The position numbers and the translations under genes were made by a program. Below the pieces are notes generated by a model that searched no databases, was not told where the DNA came from, and saw nothing but the letters and a program-made list of their open reading frames with translations. DNA of 64,000 bases from Methanobacterium_D oryzae (GTDB lineage Archaea > Methanobacteriota > Methanobacteria > Methanobacteriales > Methanobacteriaceae), in the NCBI RefSeq assembly GCF_050433505.1, contig NZ_JBNPXC010000001.1:682001-746000 (forward strand), written 5' to 3'. Numbering within the stretch: the first letter of the stretch is position 1; each line of letters starts with the position of its first letter. Positions 35,146-44,197 of the stretch are shown here, piece after piece.

Positions 35146-36453
35146 ATGACAGAAGAAAATAAAAAAGAATATGGATTAAGTACATTAGGATTGCATGTAG
35201 GACAGGAAGAACCAGATCCTACTACAGGATCAAGGGCTGTACCTATTTATCAAACATCATCATATGTTTTTAAGGATTCAGACCATGCAGCAAATCTTTT
35301 TGGTCTTAAAGAATTTGGAAATATATACACTAGAATAATGAACCCAACAAACGATGTATTTGAAAAAAGGGTAGCTGCAATAGAAGGGGGACACACTGCA
35401 CTTTCAGTTTCATCAGGACTTTCTGCAATATTCCTTGCAATTATAAACGTAACTCAGTTAGGGGATAACATAGTATCTGGAGATAACCTTTACGGTGGAA
35501 CATATCAATTATTTAATTACACTTTGCCAAATCTTGGACGTAATGTAAAATTTGTAGATTCTGGAAAACCCGAAGAGTTCAAAAATGCTATAGACGAAAA
35601 AACTAAAGCTATATATGTTGAATCCCTTGGAAACCCAAAACTTGATGTTCCTGACTTTGAAGTTCTGGCCGAAATAGCTCACGAAGCAGGAATTCCATTA
35701 ATAGTTGATAATACATCAGTTGTAGGTCTTGTAAAACCAATAGAACATGGTGCAGATATATCTGTTTTATCAGCAACTAAATACATTGGTGGACATGGAA
35801 CATCCATAGGTGGAGTCATAGTAGATTCTGGCAAATTTGATTGGAGTAATGGTAAGTTTCCACAATTTACAGAACCAGATCCAAGTTATCATGGACTTAA
35901 ATATTGGGAAACTTTTGGAGATTTCCCAGGACTCGGTAACATTGCATTCACAATTAGGGCAAGAGTTTTACTTTTAAGAGATTTAGGGCCAACATTAAGC
36001 CCCTTCAATGCATTCCAGTTCCTACAAGGACTTGAAACACTGGAACTTAGAGTAAAAAAACATGCATCTAATGCACTTGAAGTAGCAGAATATCTTAAAG
36101 AACATCCAAAAGTTGCATGGGTTAATTATCCCGGACTTAAAGATAATATAAATCATGAAATTGCAAGTAAATACCTAAAAGGTGGTTACGGGGGGTTAAT
36201 TGGGTTTGGCATTAAAGGAGGACTAGAAGCAGGTAAAAAATTCATAGAAAATGTAGAATTATTATCTCACCTTGCAAATATTGGAGATGCAAAGAGTTTA
36301 GTTATACATCCTGCATCCACAACTCACCAGCAGCTTACAAGAGAAGAACAGGAATCAACGGGAGTTACAGAAGACTTCATAAGATTATCAATTGGAATTG
36401 AAGACGCTAAAGACATTATAGCAGATATAGATCAGGCATTATCCAAAATATAA
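35146..36453 (+). CDS. metY: O-acetylhomoserine sulfhydrylase
   Basis: PLP enzyme of the gamma family (435 residues) that makes homocysteine from O-acetylhomoserine and sulfide. The PLP lysine is in SATKYIGGHGTS. The length and the segment KEFGNIYTRIMNPTNDVFE favour MetY over cystathionine synthase (about 380 residues). GGAGG precedes the ATG by 7 bp inside a hairpin. metX follows after 26 bp, supplying the substrate. Confidence 0.93.
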   Translation: MTEENKKEYGLSTLGLHVGQEEPDPTTGSRAVPIYQTSSYVFKDSDHAANLFGLKEFGNIYTRIMNPTNDVFEKRVAAIEGGHTALSVSSGLSAIFLAIINVTQLGDNIVSGDNLYGGTYQLFNYTLPNLGRNVKFVDSGKPEEFKNAIDEKTKAIYVESLGNPKLDVPDFEVLAEIAHEAGIPLIVDNTSVVGLVKPIEHGADISVLSATKYIGGHGTSIGGVIVDSGKFDWSNGKFPQFTEPDPSYHGLKYWETFGDFPGLGNIAFTIRARVLLLRDLGPTLSPFNAFQFLQGLETLELRVKKHASNALEVAEYLKEHPKVAWVNYPGLKDNINHEIASKYLKGGYGGLIGFGIKGGLEAGKKFIENVELLSHLANIGDAKSLVIHPASTTHQQLTREEQESTGVTEDFIRLSIGIEDAKDIIADIDQALSKI

Positions 36454-36479
36454 TAATAGCTAAAAATAAATTAAACTAT

Positions 36480-37976
36480 ATGGGACTTAAAAAGATGAAA
36501 AAAGAATCAGTCGGGCTTGTAAAAACGCATCATTACACTCTTCCTGATGATTTAATGTTAGAAGGTGGAGATAAGCTTAAAGAAGTTACAGTAGCCTATG
36601 AAACCTATGGTAAATTAAATAAGGAGAAAAGTAACGCGATTTTAATTTGCCACGCGCTTTCGGGTGATGCTCATGTTGCTGGTTGGCATGAAGGAGATAG
36701 AAAACCCGGCTGGTGGAATGTTATAATTGGCCCTGGAAAATGTTTAGATACAGATAAATATTTCATAATCTGTTCCAACGTCATTGGGGGATGTAAAGGC
36801 TCAACTGGTCCTTCTTCAATTAATCCAGAAACAAATAGAGAATATGGATTGGATTTTCCAATTATAACTATTTCAGATATGGTTAATGCACAAAAAAAGC
36901 TAATTGAACATCTTGATATAAAGCAGCTCTTTGCTGTTGTTGGTGGATCTATGGGGGGAATGCAGGTTCTTCAATGGTGTGTTTCTTATCCATATATGGC
37001 TAAATTGGCTATTCCTATAGCAACTACAGCTCATTCTGCTCCACAACAAATTGCATTTAATGAAGTGGGTAGACAAGCAATTATATCAGATCCAAAATGG
37101 AATGAAGGATCCTATTATTTTGATGGAACTCCTAAAGATGGTTTAAGTCTTGCTAGGATGATAGGGCATATTACATACTTGAGTTATGAATCAATGTACC
37201 AGAAATTCGGTAGAAAGCTTCAGGATAAAGAAAAGTATGGCTTTGATTTTTCACTTGATTTTCAGGTTGAAAGTTACCTTCATTATCAAGGAGAATCCTT
37301 TGTAAAAAGATTTGATGCAAATTCATACCTTTATATAACAAAAGCCATGGATTACTTTGATTTAACTATGAATGGATCTCTTGCTGATGGATTTAAGAAT
37401 GTTAAGACTAAATTTCTGGTAATTTCAGTTGATTCTGACTGGCTTTACCCTCCAGCACAGTCAAAGGAAATTGTAATGGCTCTCACTGCAAATGACATAG
37501 ATGTAAGCTATCATGAAATGAAATCACCCTATGGGCATGATGCATTCCTATTAGAGGCAGGACAATTAAATTATATCATAAATGGATTTCTTTCTGATAT
37601 TCTTGTAGGGGATGTAATGACTGGCGAAGTAACTAAGATAAGTGAAGAATCAAGTATGGATGAAGCAGCAAGGCTCATGCTTGAAAATAAAATAACACAT
37701 TTACCTGTAGTTGCTGATAATGATAAATTAATAGGGATAGTAACTGCATGGGATATTTCAAAGGCAGTTGCCTTAAAATGCAGCAAGTTAGATGAAATAA
37801 TGACTAAAGAAGTTATAGTAAGTCGCCATGAAGATCAAATAGAAATAGCTGCAGAAAAAATGAAAAAATACAATATTTCATCCCTTCCAGTTGTTGATGA
37901 TAATCAGAAAGTCATTGGAATCATTACAACTGACCATATAAGCACTTTAATAACGAGGGATATTGAAAAAATTTAA
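36480..37976 (+). CDS. metX: Homoserine O-acetyltransferase with C-terminal CBS pair
   Basis: 498 residues. The alpha/beta-hydrolase part (1-370) has the nucleophile motif GGSMGGMQVLQW, Asp in SVDSDWLYPP and His in YGHDAFLLE. From about residue 375 two CBS domains follow (VGDVMTGEVTKI ... HLPVVADNDKLIGIVT, then EIMTKEVIV ... SLPVVDDNQKVIGIIT), which bind adenosyl compounds in other proteins. The CBS tail suggests allosteric control, perhaps by S-adenosylmethionine or nucleotides. Cotranscribed with metY. Confidence 0.93.
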   Translation: MGLKKMKKESVGLVKTHHYTLPDDLMLEGGDKLKEVTVAYETYGKLNKEKSNAILICHALSGDAHVAGWHEGDRKPGWWNVIIGPGKCLDTDKYFIICSNVIGGCKGSTGPSSINPETNREYGLDFPIITISDMVNAQKKLIEHLDIKQLFAVVGGSMGGMQVLQWCVSYPYMAKLAIPIATTAHSAPQQIAFNEVGRQAIISDPKWNEGSYYFDGTPKDGLSLARMIGHITYLSYESMYQKFGRKLQDKEKYGFDFSLDFQVESYLHYQGESFVKRFDANSYLYITKAMDYFDLTMNGSLADGFKNVKTKFLVISVDSDWLYPPAQSKEIVMALTANDIDVSYHEMKSPYGHDAFLLEAGQLNYIINGFLSDILVGDVMTGEVTKISEESSMDEAARLMLENKITHLPVVADNDKLIGIVTAWDISKAVALKCSKLDEIMTKEVIVSRHEDQIEIAAEKMKKYNISSLPVVDDNQKVIGIITTDHISTLITRDIEKI

Positions 37977-38023
37977 GATAATTAACTTTCATATAATAAC
38001 TAAGTAAAATTTGAGGTGAATCA

Positions 38024-39202
38024 ATGATTTATATGGATCATTCAGCCACATCACAGGTTGACAAGCAAGTTTTTAAAGCTATGGAACCATATTTTGTCCA
38101 TAAATTTGGAAATGCTTCAACATTATACTCCCTTGGAAGAGATGCAAGAAAAGCAATGGAAAATGCAAGAGCACAAGTTGCATCACTTATTGGAGCAAAA
38201 ACTGAAGAAATTATTTTCACAAGTGGCGGTACAGAGTCAGATAATATTGCCATAAAAGGTACAGCTTACCGCTTAAAAGATAAAGGAAATCACATAATCA
38301 CAAGTGCTATAGAACACCCTGCAGTTGAAGAAACCTGCAAATATTTAGAAAAAAAAGGATTTGAAGTTACATATTTACCTGTTTATAAAGAAGGAATTGT
38401 AAGAGTTTCTGATTTAGAAGATGCAATAACTGATAAAACAATATTAATCACAATTATGCATGCCAATAATGAAATTGGAACAATCCAGCCAATATCTGAA
38501 ATTGGTAAAATAGCAAGGGAAAATAAAATTTATTTCCATACAGATGCGGTTCAAACTATAGGTAAAATACCATTAAATGTTGAAGAATTAAATGTAGATA
38601 TGCTTTCAATTTCTGCACACAAAGTTTACGGTCCCAAAGGTATAGGTGCACTTTATGTTAGAAAGGGAGTTAGATTAGAGCCAATAATTCATGGTGGGGG
38701 GCATGAAAGAGGTATAAGACCTGGAACAGAAAATGTCTCAGGAATTGTTGGGCTAGGTAAAGCATGTGAACTTGCTCAAAATAATCTCACTGAAAATGCG
38801 AAATATATAACAAATTTAAGAGACAAATTAATAAATGGTGTACTGGATTCAGTAGAACAATCATATTTAAATGGACATCGAACAGAAAGACTTCCAAATA
38901 ACGTTAATTTCAGATTCACAGGTATTGAAGGGGAATCATTAGTATTACACCTTGACTCAAAAGGAATAGCCGCTTCAACAGGTTCTGCATGTTCATCAAA
39001 GAAACTAGAACCATCACATGTTTTAACAGCACTTGGTTTAGAACAAGTTGATGCACACGGATCACTACGTTTAACCCTTGGAAAAGGAAATACGGAAGAA
39101 GATATCGATCATGCAATAGAATCCATTAAAGAAGTAGTTGAAACCCTTAGAAAACTTTCTCCACTCTGGTGTGCAATACCTGGAGCAGAAAGAAAGGAAT
39201 GA
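38024..39202 (+). CDS. iscS: Cysteine desulfurase (NifS/IscS class)
   Basis: PLP enzyme that takes sulfur from cysteine for clusters and thio-cofactors. His in IMHANNEIGTIQPI, PLP lysine in SISAHKVYGPKG, and the persulfide Cys in the mobile loop STGSACSSKKLEPSHVL (about residue 326). 392 residues. GAGGTGAAT precedes the ATG. The scaffold gene iscU follows after 31 bp, forming a minimal ISC-type pair, probably on the metY-metX transcript. Confidence 0.94.
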   Translation: MIYMDHSATSQVDKQVFKAMEPYFVHKFGNASTLYSLGRDARKAMENARAQVASLIGAKTEEIIFTSGGTESDNIAIKGTAYRLKDKGNHIITSAIEHPAVEETCKYLEKKGFEVTYLPVYKEGIVRVSDLEDAITDKTILITIMHANNEIGTIQPISEIGKIARENKIYFHTDAVQTIGKIPLNVEELNVDMLSISAHKVYGPKGIGALYVRKGVRLEPIIHGGGHERGIRPGTENVSGIVGLGKACELAQNNLTENAKYITNLRDKLINGVLDSVEQSYLNGHRTERLPNNVNFRFTGIEGESLVLHLDSKGIAASTGSACSSKKLEPSHVLTALGLEQVDAHGSLRLTLGKGNTEEDIDHAIESIKEVVETLRKLSPLWCAIPGAERKE

Positions 39203-39233
39203 AATTAATTTATCTATAATTGAGGTTGATTAT

Positions 39234-39647
39234 ATGTATAGTGATAAAGTAATGGAACATTTTCAAAATCCAAGAAATGTGGGCGAAATAGAAGATGCAG
39301 ACGGCGTTGGAACAGTAGGAAACCCAACATGTGGAGATCTAATGACCATTTACATCAAAGTAAAAGATGACAGAATTGAAGATATTAAATTTAAAACCTT
39401 TGGTTGTGGAGCAGCTATTGCAACAAGCAGTATGGTAACAGAAATGGCAATGGGAAAGACTATTGATGAAGCCATGGAAATTACACGAAATGATGTTGCA
39501 GAAAACCTTGAAGGACTTCCACCAGTTAAAATGCACTGTTCAAATCTGGCTGCGGATGCATTGCACGCTGCAATCGAAAATTATAAAGAAAATAAGGGAG
39601 AAAAATTAAAGGAACATATTGTATGTTCTTCATGTGAAGAAGAATAA
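39234..39647 (+). CDS. iscU: Fe-S cluster scaffold protein IscU/NifU N-terminal type
   Basis: 137 residues starting MYSDKVMEHFQNPRNVGEI, with the three cluster cysteines in GNPTCGDLM, FGCGAAI and MHCSNLAA and the Asp next to the first. GAGGTTGAT lies upstream of the ATG at 39234; the longer frame from 39138 would overlap iscS and is not a normal N-terminus. The last 10 residues (VCSSCEEE) add two unusual Cys. Receives sulfur from IscS just upstream. Confidence 0.93.
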   Translation: MYSDKVMEHFQNPRNVGEIEDADGVGTVGNPTCGDLMTIYIKVKDDRIEDIKFKTFGCGAAIATSSMVTEMAMGKTIDEAMEITRNDVAENLEGLPPVKMHCSNLAADALHAAIENYKENKGEKLKEHIVCSSCEEE

Positions 39648-39658
39648 AAGAATTTATT

Positions 39659-40096
39659 TTAAATTACCTTTATTTTGTCCTCTATTTTTATTTCTCCACC
39701 TTTTATTACTCTTGCAAAAATTCCTTCTTTTGGCATTATACAATCTCCTGCTTGCTTGTAGATTGCGCAACGAGTATGACATTCCTTACCGATTTGAGTA
39801 ACCTCGAGAATAATATCTTCACCTACAAGCATTCTGCTACCGACTGGTAAAGCAACAAGATCAATCCCTTCGGTGGTGAGATTTTCTGCAAAGTCTCCAG
39901 GGTTTACATTTAAGCCCATATCCTTCATTTTATTGATACTTTCAATTGCAAGTAAGCTAATTTGGCGGTGTGTATCACTGCTGCTATGGGCATCACCAAT
40001 AATGCCATAATCCTCTTTAAGATATGCTTCTCCAATATCTAATTTTTTGGTTTGTTTCTCTTTACTTGTACAAACTGCAATAATTTTAGCTACCAT
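39659..40096 (-). CDS. MOSC-domain protein
   Basis: Small stand-alone MOSC protein of about 145 residues (MVAKIIAVCTSKEKQTKKLD). MOSC domains, as in molybdenum cofactor sulfurase, are thought to carry sulfur; the conserved Cys is in ECHTRCAIYKQAGDC. The ATG at 40096 removes a hydrophobic non-family extension of the longer frame. It follows thi4 by 55 bp on the same strand and is under its double operator, so it may supply or receive sulfur or molybdenum cofactor. Confidence 0.85.
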   Translation of the reverse strand: MVAKIIAVCTSKEKQTKKLDIGEAYLKEDYGIIGDAHSSSDTHRQISLLAIESINKMKDMGLNVNPGDFAENLTTEGIDLVALPVGSRMLVGEDIILEVTQIGKECHTRCAIYKQAGDCIMPKEGIFARVIKGGEIKIEDKIKVI

Positions 40097-40151
40097 AAAA
40101 ATCATCTTGATGTTACTTATGAAATCGAATAAAAAATAATTCATTGTATAG

Positions 40152-40985
40152 CTATTTGCTGCTTACTACCGCTTCATTTGCTCTAATATCTCCATTACCT
40201 TTTAATTTTTCAAAAATTAATTCAGCAACTTTTTCACCAGATACAAGCATTCCTCCGAAAGTAGGGCCCATTCTAGGCTGACCGTAAGTGGTTGCAACGG
40301 ACATTCCAGTTACAAAAAGTCCCGGATAAACTTCTTTACTGTGTTCAACAATTGCATCTTCTGACTTTTCAACCCACATTGCGCCGAATCCTTCGATTTT
40401 TACTAGTCCACGTTCTTCTAATGACTTAACAACAACTGCATCATGTCCAGTTGCATCTATAACTATTTTTGATTCGATTGCAACAGGATCAACACAAGTT
40501 ATGGCTCTTGGAAGTGCTGATACTGGTGTCCAATTCATAACAATACCACTAACACGATCATCCCGTAAAACAACATCATCGAATTTGGTCATGTTGATTA
40601 CTTTAGCACCGGCATCCATTGCACTTGCTATAAGTTTAGAACAGGCATGAGGACCATCTGCAACGAATAACCCTTCAGTTACTTCTTCATAAGGTACTCC
40701 AATTTCGTCAAGTATCTTTTGACCCGGAGCTCTTACTGTTAGTTTGTTCATTAAGTAGCCACCTATCCAAAAACCGCCGCCTAAATAATTGTTGCTTTCT
40801 ATAATAAGTGTTTTAACGCCTTTTTCAGCTAATTTTTTCGCTGCTACAAGTCCACTTGGACCTGCTCCAACTATAATCACATCACTTTCGATGTAATCTA
40901 TAAATTCATTTGCAAAGCCTTCTACAATGGCCTTTGTTACTTCTTTTTCAGATATTTTTGAAAATTTTTCCATTTTTATCCCCAT
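40152..40985 (-). CDS. thi4: Thi4-type thiazole synthase
   Basis: Makes the thiamine thiazole precursor from NAD, glycine and a sulfur source. 277 residues with the FAD/NAD motif IVGAGPSGLVAAKKLAEKG and the C-terminal GPTFGGMLVSGEKVA. At the position where yeast Thi4 has its sulfur-donor Cys (CMDP) and the studied Methanocaldococcus enzyme has His (HVDP), this protein reads TCVDP, with Cys at residue 164. An alternative start is the ATG at 40973. Two overlapping operators lie just upstream. Confidence 0.9.
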   Translation of the reverse strand: MGIKMEKFSKISEKEVTKAIVEGFANEFIDYIESDVIIVGAGPSGLVAAKKLAEKGVKTLIIESNNYLGGGFWIGGYLMNKLTVRAPGQKILDEIGVPYEEVTEGLFVADGPHACSKLIASAMDAGAKVINMTKFDDVVLRDDRVSGIVMNWTPVSALPRAITCVDPVAIESKIVIDATGHDAVVVKSLEERGLVKIEGFGAMWVEKSEDAIVEHSKEVYPGLFVTGMSVATTYGQPRMGPTFGGMLVSGEKVAELIFEKLKGNGDIRANEAVVSSK

Positions 40986-40995
40986 AATTTATGTT

Positions 40996-41025
40996 CTTAA
41001 CAATAGTTATATAACGATTGTTACA
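40996..41025. promoter_or_regulatory. Double palindromic operator at the thi4 promoter
   Basis: Two overlapping sites 14 bp apart: CTTAAC-AATA-GTTATA (40996-41011) and TATAAC-GATT-GTTACA (41010-41025). The right one overlaps the TATA box (TTTATATG on the minus strand) of thi4. Confidence 0.68.
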
Positions 41026-41128
41026 TATAAAGATTGTCTTTAAATCTCAATAAAAGAAAATTAAAGGTTTTTCCCACTTAAAAACTCTTTATGAATTCTA
41101 TTCTAATTTTTAAATAACCAAAGATTTA

Positions 41129-41158
41129 TATAACTATTGTTATATAACAATTGTAATA
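41129..41158. promoter_or_regulatory. Double palindromic operator upstream of the GMC-type oxidoreductase
   Basis: TATAAC-TATT-GTTATA (41129-41144, perfect) and TATAAC-AATT-GTAATA (41143-41158), again 14 bp apart. The first overlaps the TATA box TTTATATAAC. The surroundings resemble the site before hdrC at 16039. Confidence 0.72.
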
Positions 41159-41185
41159 TATACAAAATATTATGAAGTGAAATTT

Positions 41186-42514
41186 ATGACTTTTGACATT
41201 GCAGTAATAGGAACAGGCGCTGGAGGCGCAACTGTAGCAAGAGAACTTTCAAAAAAGGGATTAAAAGTCCTAATTTTAGAAAAAGGGAAACGTCACATGG
41301 GTGGTACATCAGTAAACCATATTAAAATTACTCCTCTGGATTTAAAATTAGATTTAAGTTCTAAAAATAAAGAAAAATATAATTTTCTTGGATTTCCTGC
41401 AGAACTAATGCACATTGAAGATGTAGGAGGTACAACTCCTGTTTCTCTTGCAAACGCATGTTACGCTTGTAGCACATGCTACTCAAATTCTGCAACAAAA
41501 CAATTTAGTATCCATGATATTGATCTTTTTAAAGAATTAATTGAAGCAAGTACAGATTTAAAAGTTAGTTCATTTCATAGGGATTTAATGGGGCCTGCAA
41601 CACGTAAAATAGTAGAAGCAGGAGAAAATCTTGGCTATTTTATGGAGCCTATGCCCAAGTTCATTGATTTTTCTAAATGTAATAATTGTGGACTGTGCAT
41701 TGGAGGCTGTAAACTCGATGCAAAATGGGACGCGACACATTTCATAAATGAAGCATTGGATAATGGAGCAACACTCATTTCTGATTTTAAAGTTACAAAA
41801 ATTCTTCATGATAATAAGAAAGTTACAGGAGTAGAGGGTATATTCGGAGATAAAATAAAAACATTTGAAGTAAAAACTGTTATACTCGCTGCTGGAGCAT
41901 TGAACACTCCAGAAATATTAAAAAATTCAGAAATTAAAGAAAAAGTAGGTGAAGGATTGTTCTGTGATCTTTTTATAACCGTTGGAGGTTTTTTGAAGGA
42001 TGCAAATTTTAATAAGGAAATCATGATGGGAGTTAAATCTGAATTTGGCCCCTATTTCTTAGCTCCTCACTTTTCTAACCAAATTGTATCTCTTTTAGAA
42101 AATAAAGGATATAACGCAAATTCTGAAGATGTACTGGGTATAATGGTTAAAATAGCTGATGAAGCTAATGGAAAGATTAATAATGATAAATCTATTGAAA
42201 AACCTCTTACTGAAAGAGATCTTAAATTATTAAAGGAAGGGTATGAAAAAAGCATAGAAATACTTGTTGAAATGGGCGTAGATCCTTCTTCTATAGTATC
42301 AACCTCAATAAGAGGTGCACATCCTGGAGGAACTGCTGCAATAGGTAAAGTTGTTGATAATAATCTTGAAACAGAAATTAAAGGTCTTTTTATTGCAGAT
42401 GCCAGTGTAATTCCACAAGCCCCTGGCCGACCCCCAATTTTAACTATAACTGCACTTGCAAAAAGACTTGCTAAGAACATTTCAAAGAAATTCGGTGATA
42501 AAAATGGAAAATAG
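41186..42514 (+). CDS. GMC-type FAD oxidoreductase with Fe-S cysteine motifs
   Basis: About 442 residues. N-terminal FAD motif IGTGAGGATVARELSKKG; C-terminal GMC-like region GAHPGGTAAIG ... GLFIADASVIPQAPGRPP. In between lie CYACSTC (about residue 95) and a ferredoxin-like CNNCGLCIGGC (about 165), so electrons may pass between flavin and a [4Fe-4S] cluster. Substrate unknown. ATG at 41186 after GAAGTGA; GTG at 41177 is possible. The 3' end overlaps the E1-like gene by 11 bp, and hdrC copy 2 follows: one operon under the double operator. Confidence 0.85.
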   Translation: MTFDIAVIGTGAGGATVARELSKKGLKVLILEKGKRHMGGTSVNHIKITPLDLKLDLSSKNKEKYNFLGFPAELMHIEDVGGTTPVSLANACYACSTCYSNSATKQFSIHDIDLFKELIEASTDLKVSSFHRDLMGPATRKIVEAGENLGYFMEPMPKFIDFSKCNNCGLCIGGCKLDAKWDATHFINEALDNGATLISDFKVTKILHDNKKVTGVEGIFGDKIKTFEVKTVILAAGALNTPEILKNSEIKEKVGEGLFCDLFITVGGFLKDANFNKEIMMGVKSEFGPYFLAPHFSNQIVSLLENKGYNANSEDVLGIMVKIADEANGKINNDKSIEKPLTERDLKLLKEGYEKSIEILVEMGVDPSSIVSTSIRGAHPGGTAAIGKVVDNNLETEIKGLFIADASVIPQAPGRPPILTITALAKRLAKNISKKFGDKNGK

Positions 42515-43520
42515 ATACGCAAGACAAGAAATCTTACAAAACATTGGCAATGAAGGTCAGCAAAAACTTGCTAAAAGCCATGTTATCATTATTGGATGTG
42601 GAGCTCTGGGAACAGTTGCTGCAAATAACCTTACACGTACTGGAGTTGGAAAAATATCCATATTAGACAGGGATTTTGTAGAATTAAATAACCTTCAAAG
42701 ACAGATGTTATTCGATGAGAATGATGTAGGGGAACCAAAAGCGGTAGCCGCAACTCGAAAACTTGAATCTATAAATTCTGAAATAGAAATCATCCCAATT
42801 GTTAAAGACTTAAACCATACAAACGTTGAAGAAATAATAAAAGATGCTGATCTTGTTTTAGACGGAACAGATAATATTCAAACAAGAATGCTCATAAATG
42901 ACGTTTGTGTAAGGGAGAAAATCCCATGGGTATATACTGGTGCAATTGGAACATCAGGAATGACTATGAACATTTTACCTGGCGCTGCATGTATTAGATG
43001 TCTTTATCCAAGCATTCCAAAACCAGGTTCACTACCAACATGTGATACAATGGGTGTATTGAATACAATAACAGTGATTATGGGTTCAATGGCAAGTACT
43101 GAAGCTATAAAAATACTTCTTGAAGAAGCAAAGCCTAATAATGGTAAGGATAGTAATCTTATAGTTTATGATGCATGGAATAATTCATTTGATGATATAA
43201 TTGTTAGGAAGAATGAAGAATGTGAATGTTGCGCTAAGGGAAACTTCGATTATTTAAATTCTGAAGATAGGGAAGTTATAACATCTCTATGTGGTAGAAA
43301 TGCTATCCAGATAACTCCTGCAAACACAAAAGAAATGAATTTAAGAGAACTTGCATCTAAATTAGAACATTTAGGTAGTATTAAATGTGCTGACTTTATT
43401 TTGCTCTTTAAATTAGAAAAATATGAAGTATCTGTATTTAGAGATGGAAGAGCAATAATTAAAGGAACTAATGATAAAAATGTTGCAAAATCAATTTATG
43501 CTAGATATATTGGAACATGA
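42504..43520 (+). CDS. ThiF/MoeB/HesA-family E1-like activating enzyme
   Basis: 338 residues. Adenylates the C-terminal Gly of a ubiquitin-like sulfur carrier. Nucleotide motif IIGCGALGTVAANNL, zinc ligands in CIRCLYP and CECCAKG, catalytic Cys in PTCDTMGVLNT. The C-terminal 75 residues resemble the extra domain of MoeB-like proteins. ATG at 42504 behind GGTGAT. A fitting carrier is the MoaD/ThiS-like protein at 45247. Cotranscribed with the Fe-S oxidoreductase and hdrC copy 2. Confidence 0.9.
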   Translation: MENRYARQEILQNIGNEGQQKLAKSHVIIIGCGALGTVAANNLTRTGVGKISILDRDFVELNNLQRQMLFDENDVGEPKAVAATRKLESINSEIEIIPIVKDLNHTNVEEIIKDADLVLDGTDNIQTRMLINDVCVREKIPWVYTGAIGTSGMTMNILPGAACIRCLYPSIPKPGSLPTCDTMGVLNTITVIMGSMASTEAIKILLEEAKPNNGKDSNLIVYDAWNNSFDDIIVRKNEECECCAKGNFDYLNSEDREVITSLCGRNAIQITPANTKEMNLRELASKLEHLGSIKCADFILLFKLEKYEVSVFRDGRAIIKGTNDKNVAKSIYARYIGT

Positions 43521-43551
43521 TAAGTAATTAATTGATATGTGGGTATAAATA

Positions 43552-44148
43552 ATGAATACTTTCAAAATAGGTGAGGATACATTTGAACTTGCAGAAAGCA
43601 TTAAAAAAGACTTAAAAGCTTCAAAAAACCTTGGAATTCTTAAATGCATTCAATGCGGAATGTGTACATCAGTCTGCCCAGCAGCAAGACACACTAACTA
43701 CGATCCAAGAGAAATAGTTAAAAGAGCGCTGGACAACGATAAAAATCTAATTACAGATGATATAATTTGGGATTGTTTTTACTGTTACACGTGTCATAGC
43801 GTATGCCCTGTAAATAATAGTCCCTGTGAAGTGAATCAAATTTTAAGGCAAAATGCAATTGAAAATGGCGTAGGAAAACCTAAAATAGCCCCATTTTCAG
43901 CATATGGTGATAGTTTCATTGAGTTTGGGCTTGGAGCAATTCCCAATGATTTCTTCGATGATCTAATAAAAGATTATGGAAAAGAATGGCTTGAATTAAA
44001 AGTAAATTTAGAAGATATAAGGGAAGAATTAGGTCTTGGACCAATATTATTGCCAGAAAAGGATGTAAATGACATTAACGAAATTTTAGAGAAAACAGGA
44101 TTTAAAAACCGGCTTAAGAAAATAAAACAGTGTAAATCCGAAGAATAA
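43552..44148 (+). CDS. hdrC: Heterodisulfide reductase subunit C paralogue (copy 2)
   Basis: 198 residues, nearly a duplicate of the gene at 16304, with CIQCGMCTSVCP and CFYCYTCHSVCP intact. It has no hdrB or hdrA next to it and sits at the end of the oxidoreductase-E1 operon, so it may carry electrons for the Fe-S flavoprotein or share HdrB and HdrA from the other locus. Differences cluster in the C-terminal third. GGGT precedes the ATG. Confidence 0.88.
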   Translation: MNTFKIGEDTFELAESIKKDLKASKNLGILKCIQCGMCTSVCPAARHTNYDPREIVKRALDNDKNLITDDIIWDCFYCYTCHSVCPVNNSPCEVNQILRQNAIENGVGKPKIAPFSAYGDSFIEFGLGAIPNDFFDDLIKDYGKEWLELKVNLEDIREELGLGPILLPEKDVNDINEILEKTGFKNRLKKIKQCKSEE

Positions 44149-44197
44149 AAGAATTATTTAAAAAGATGAATAGTTTTTTTTTAATTTTAAAATTTAA

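Noticed and set aside
39138..39233. Longer IscU starting inside iscS
   Set aside because: The family N-terminus begins at the ATG at 39234 behind a good ribosome binding site.
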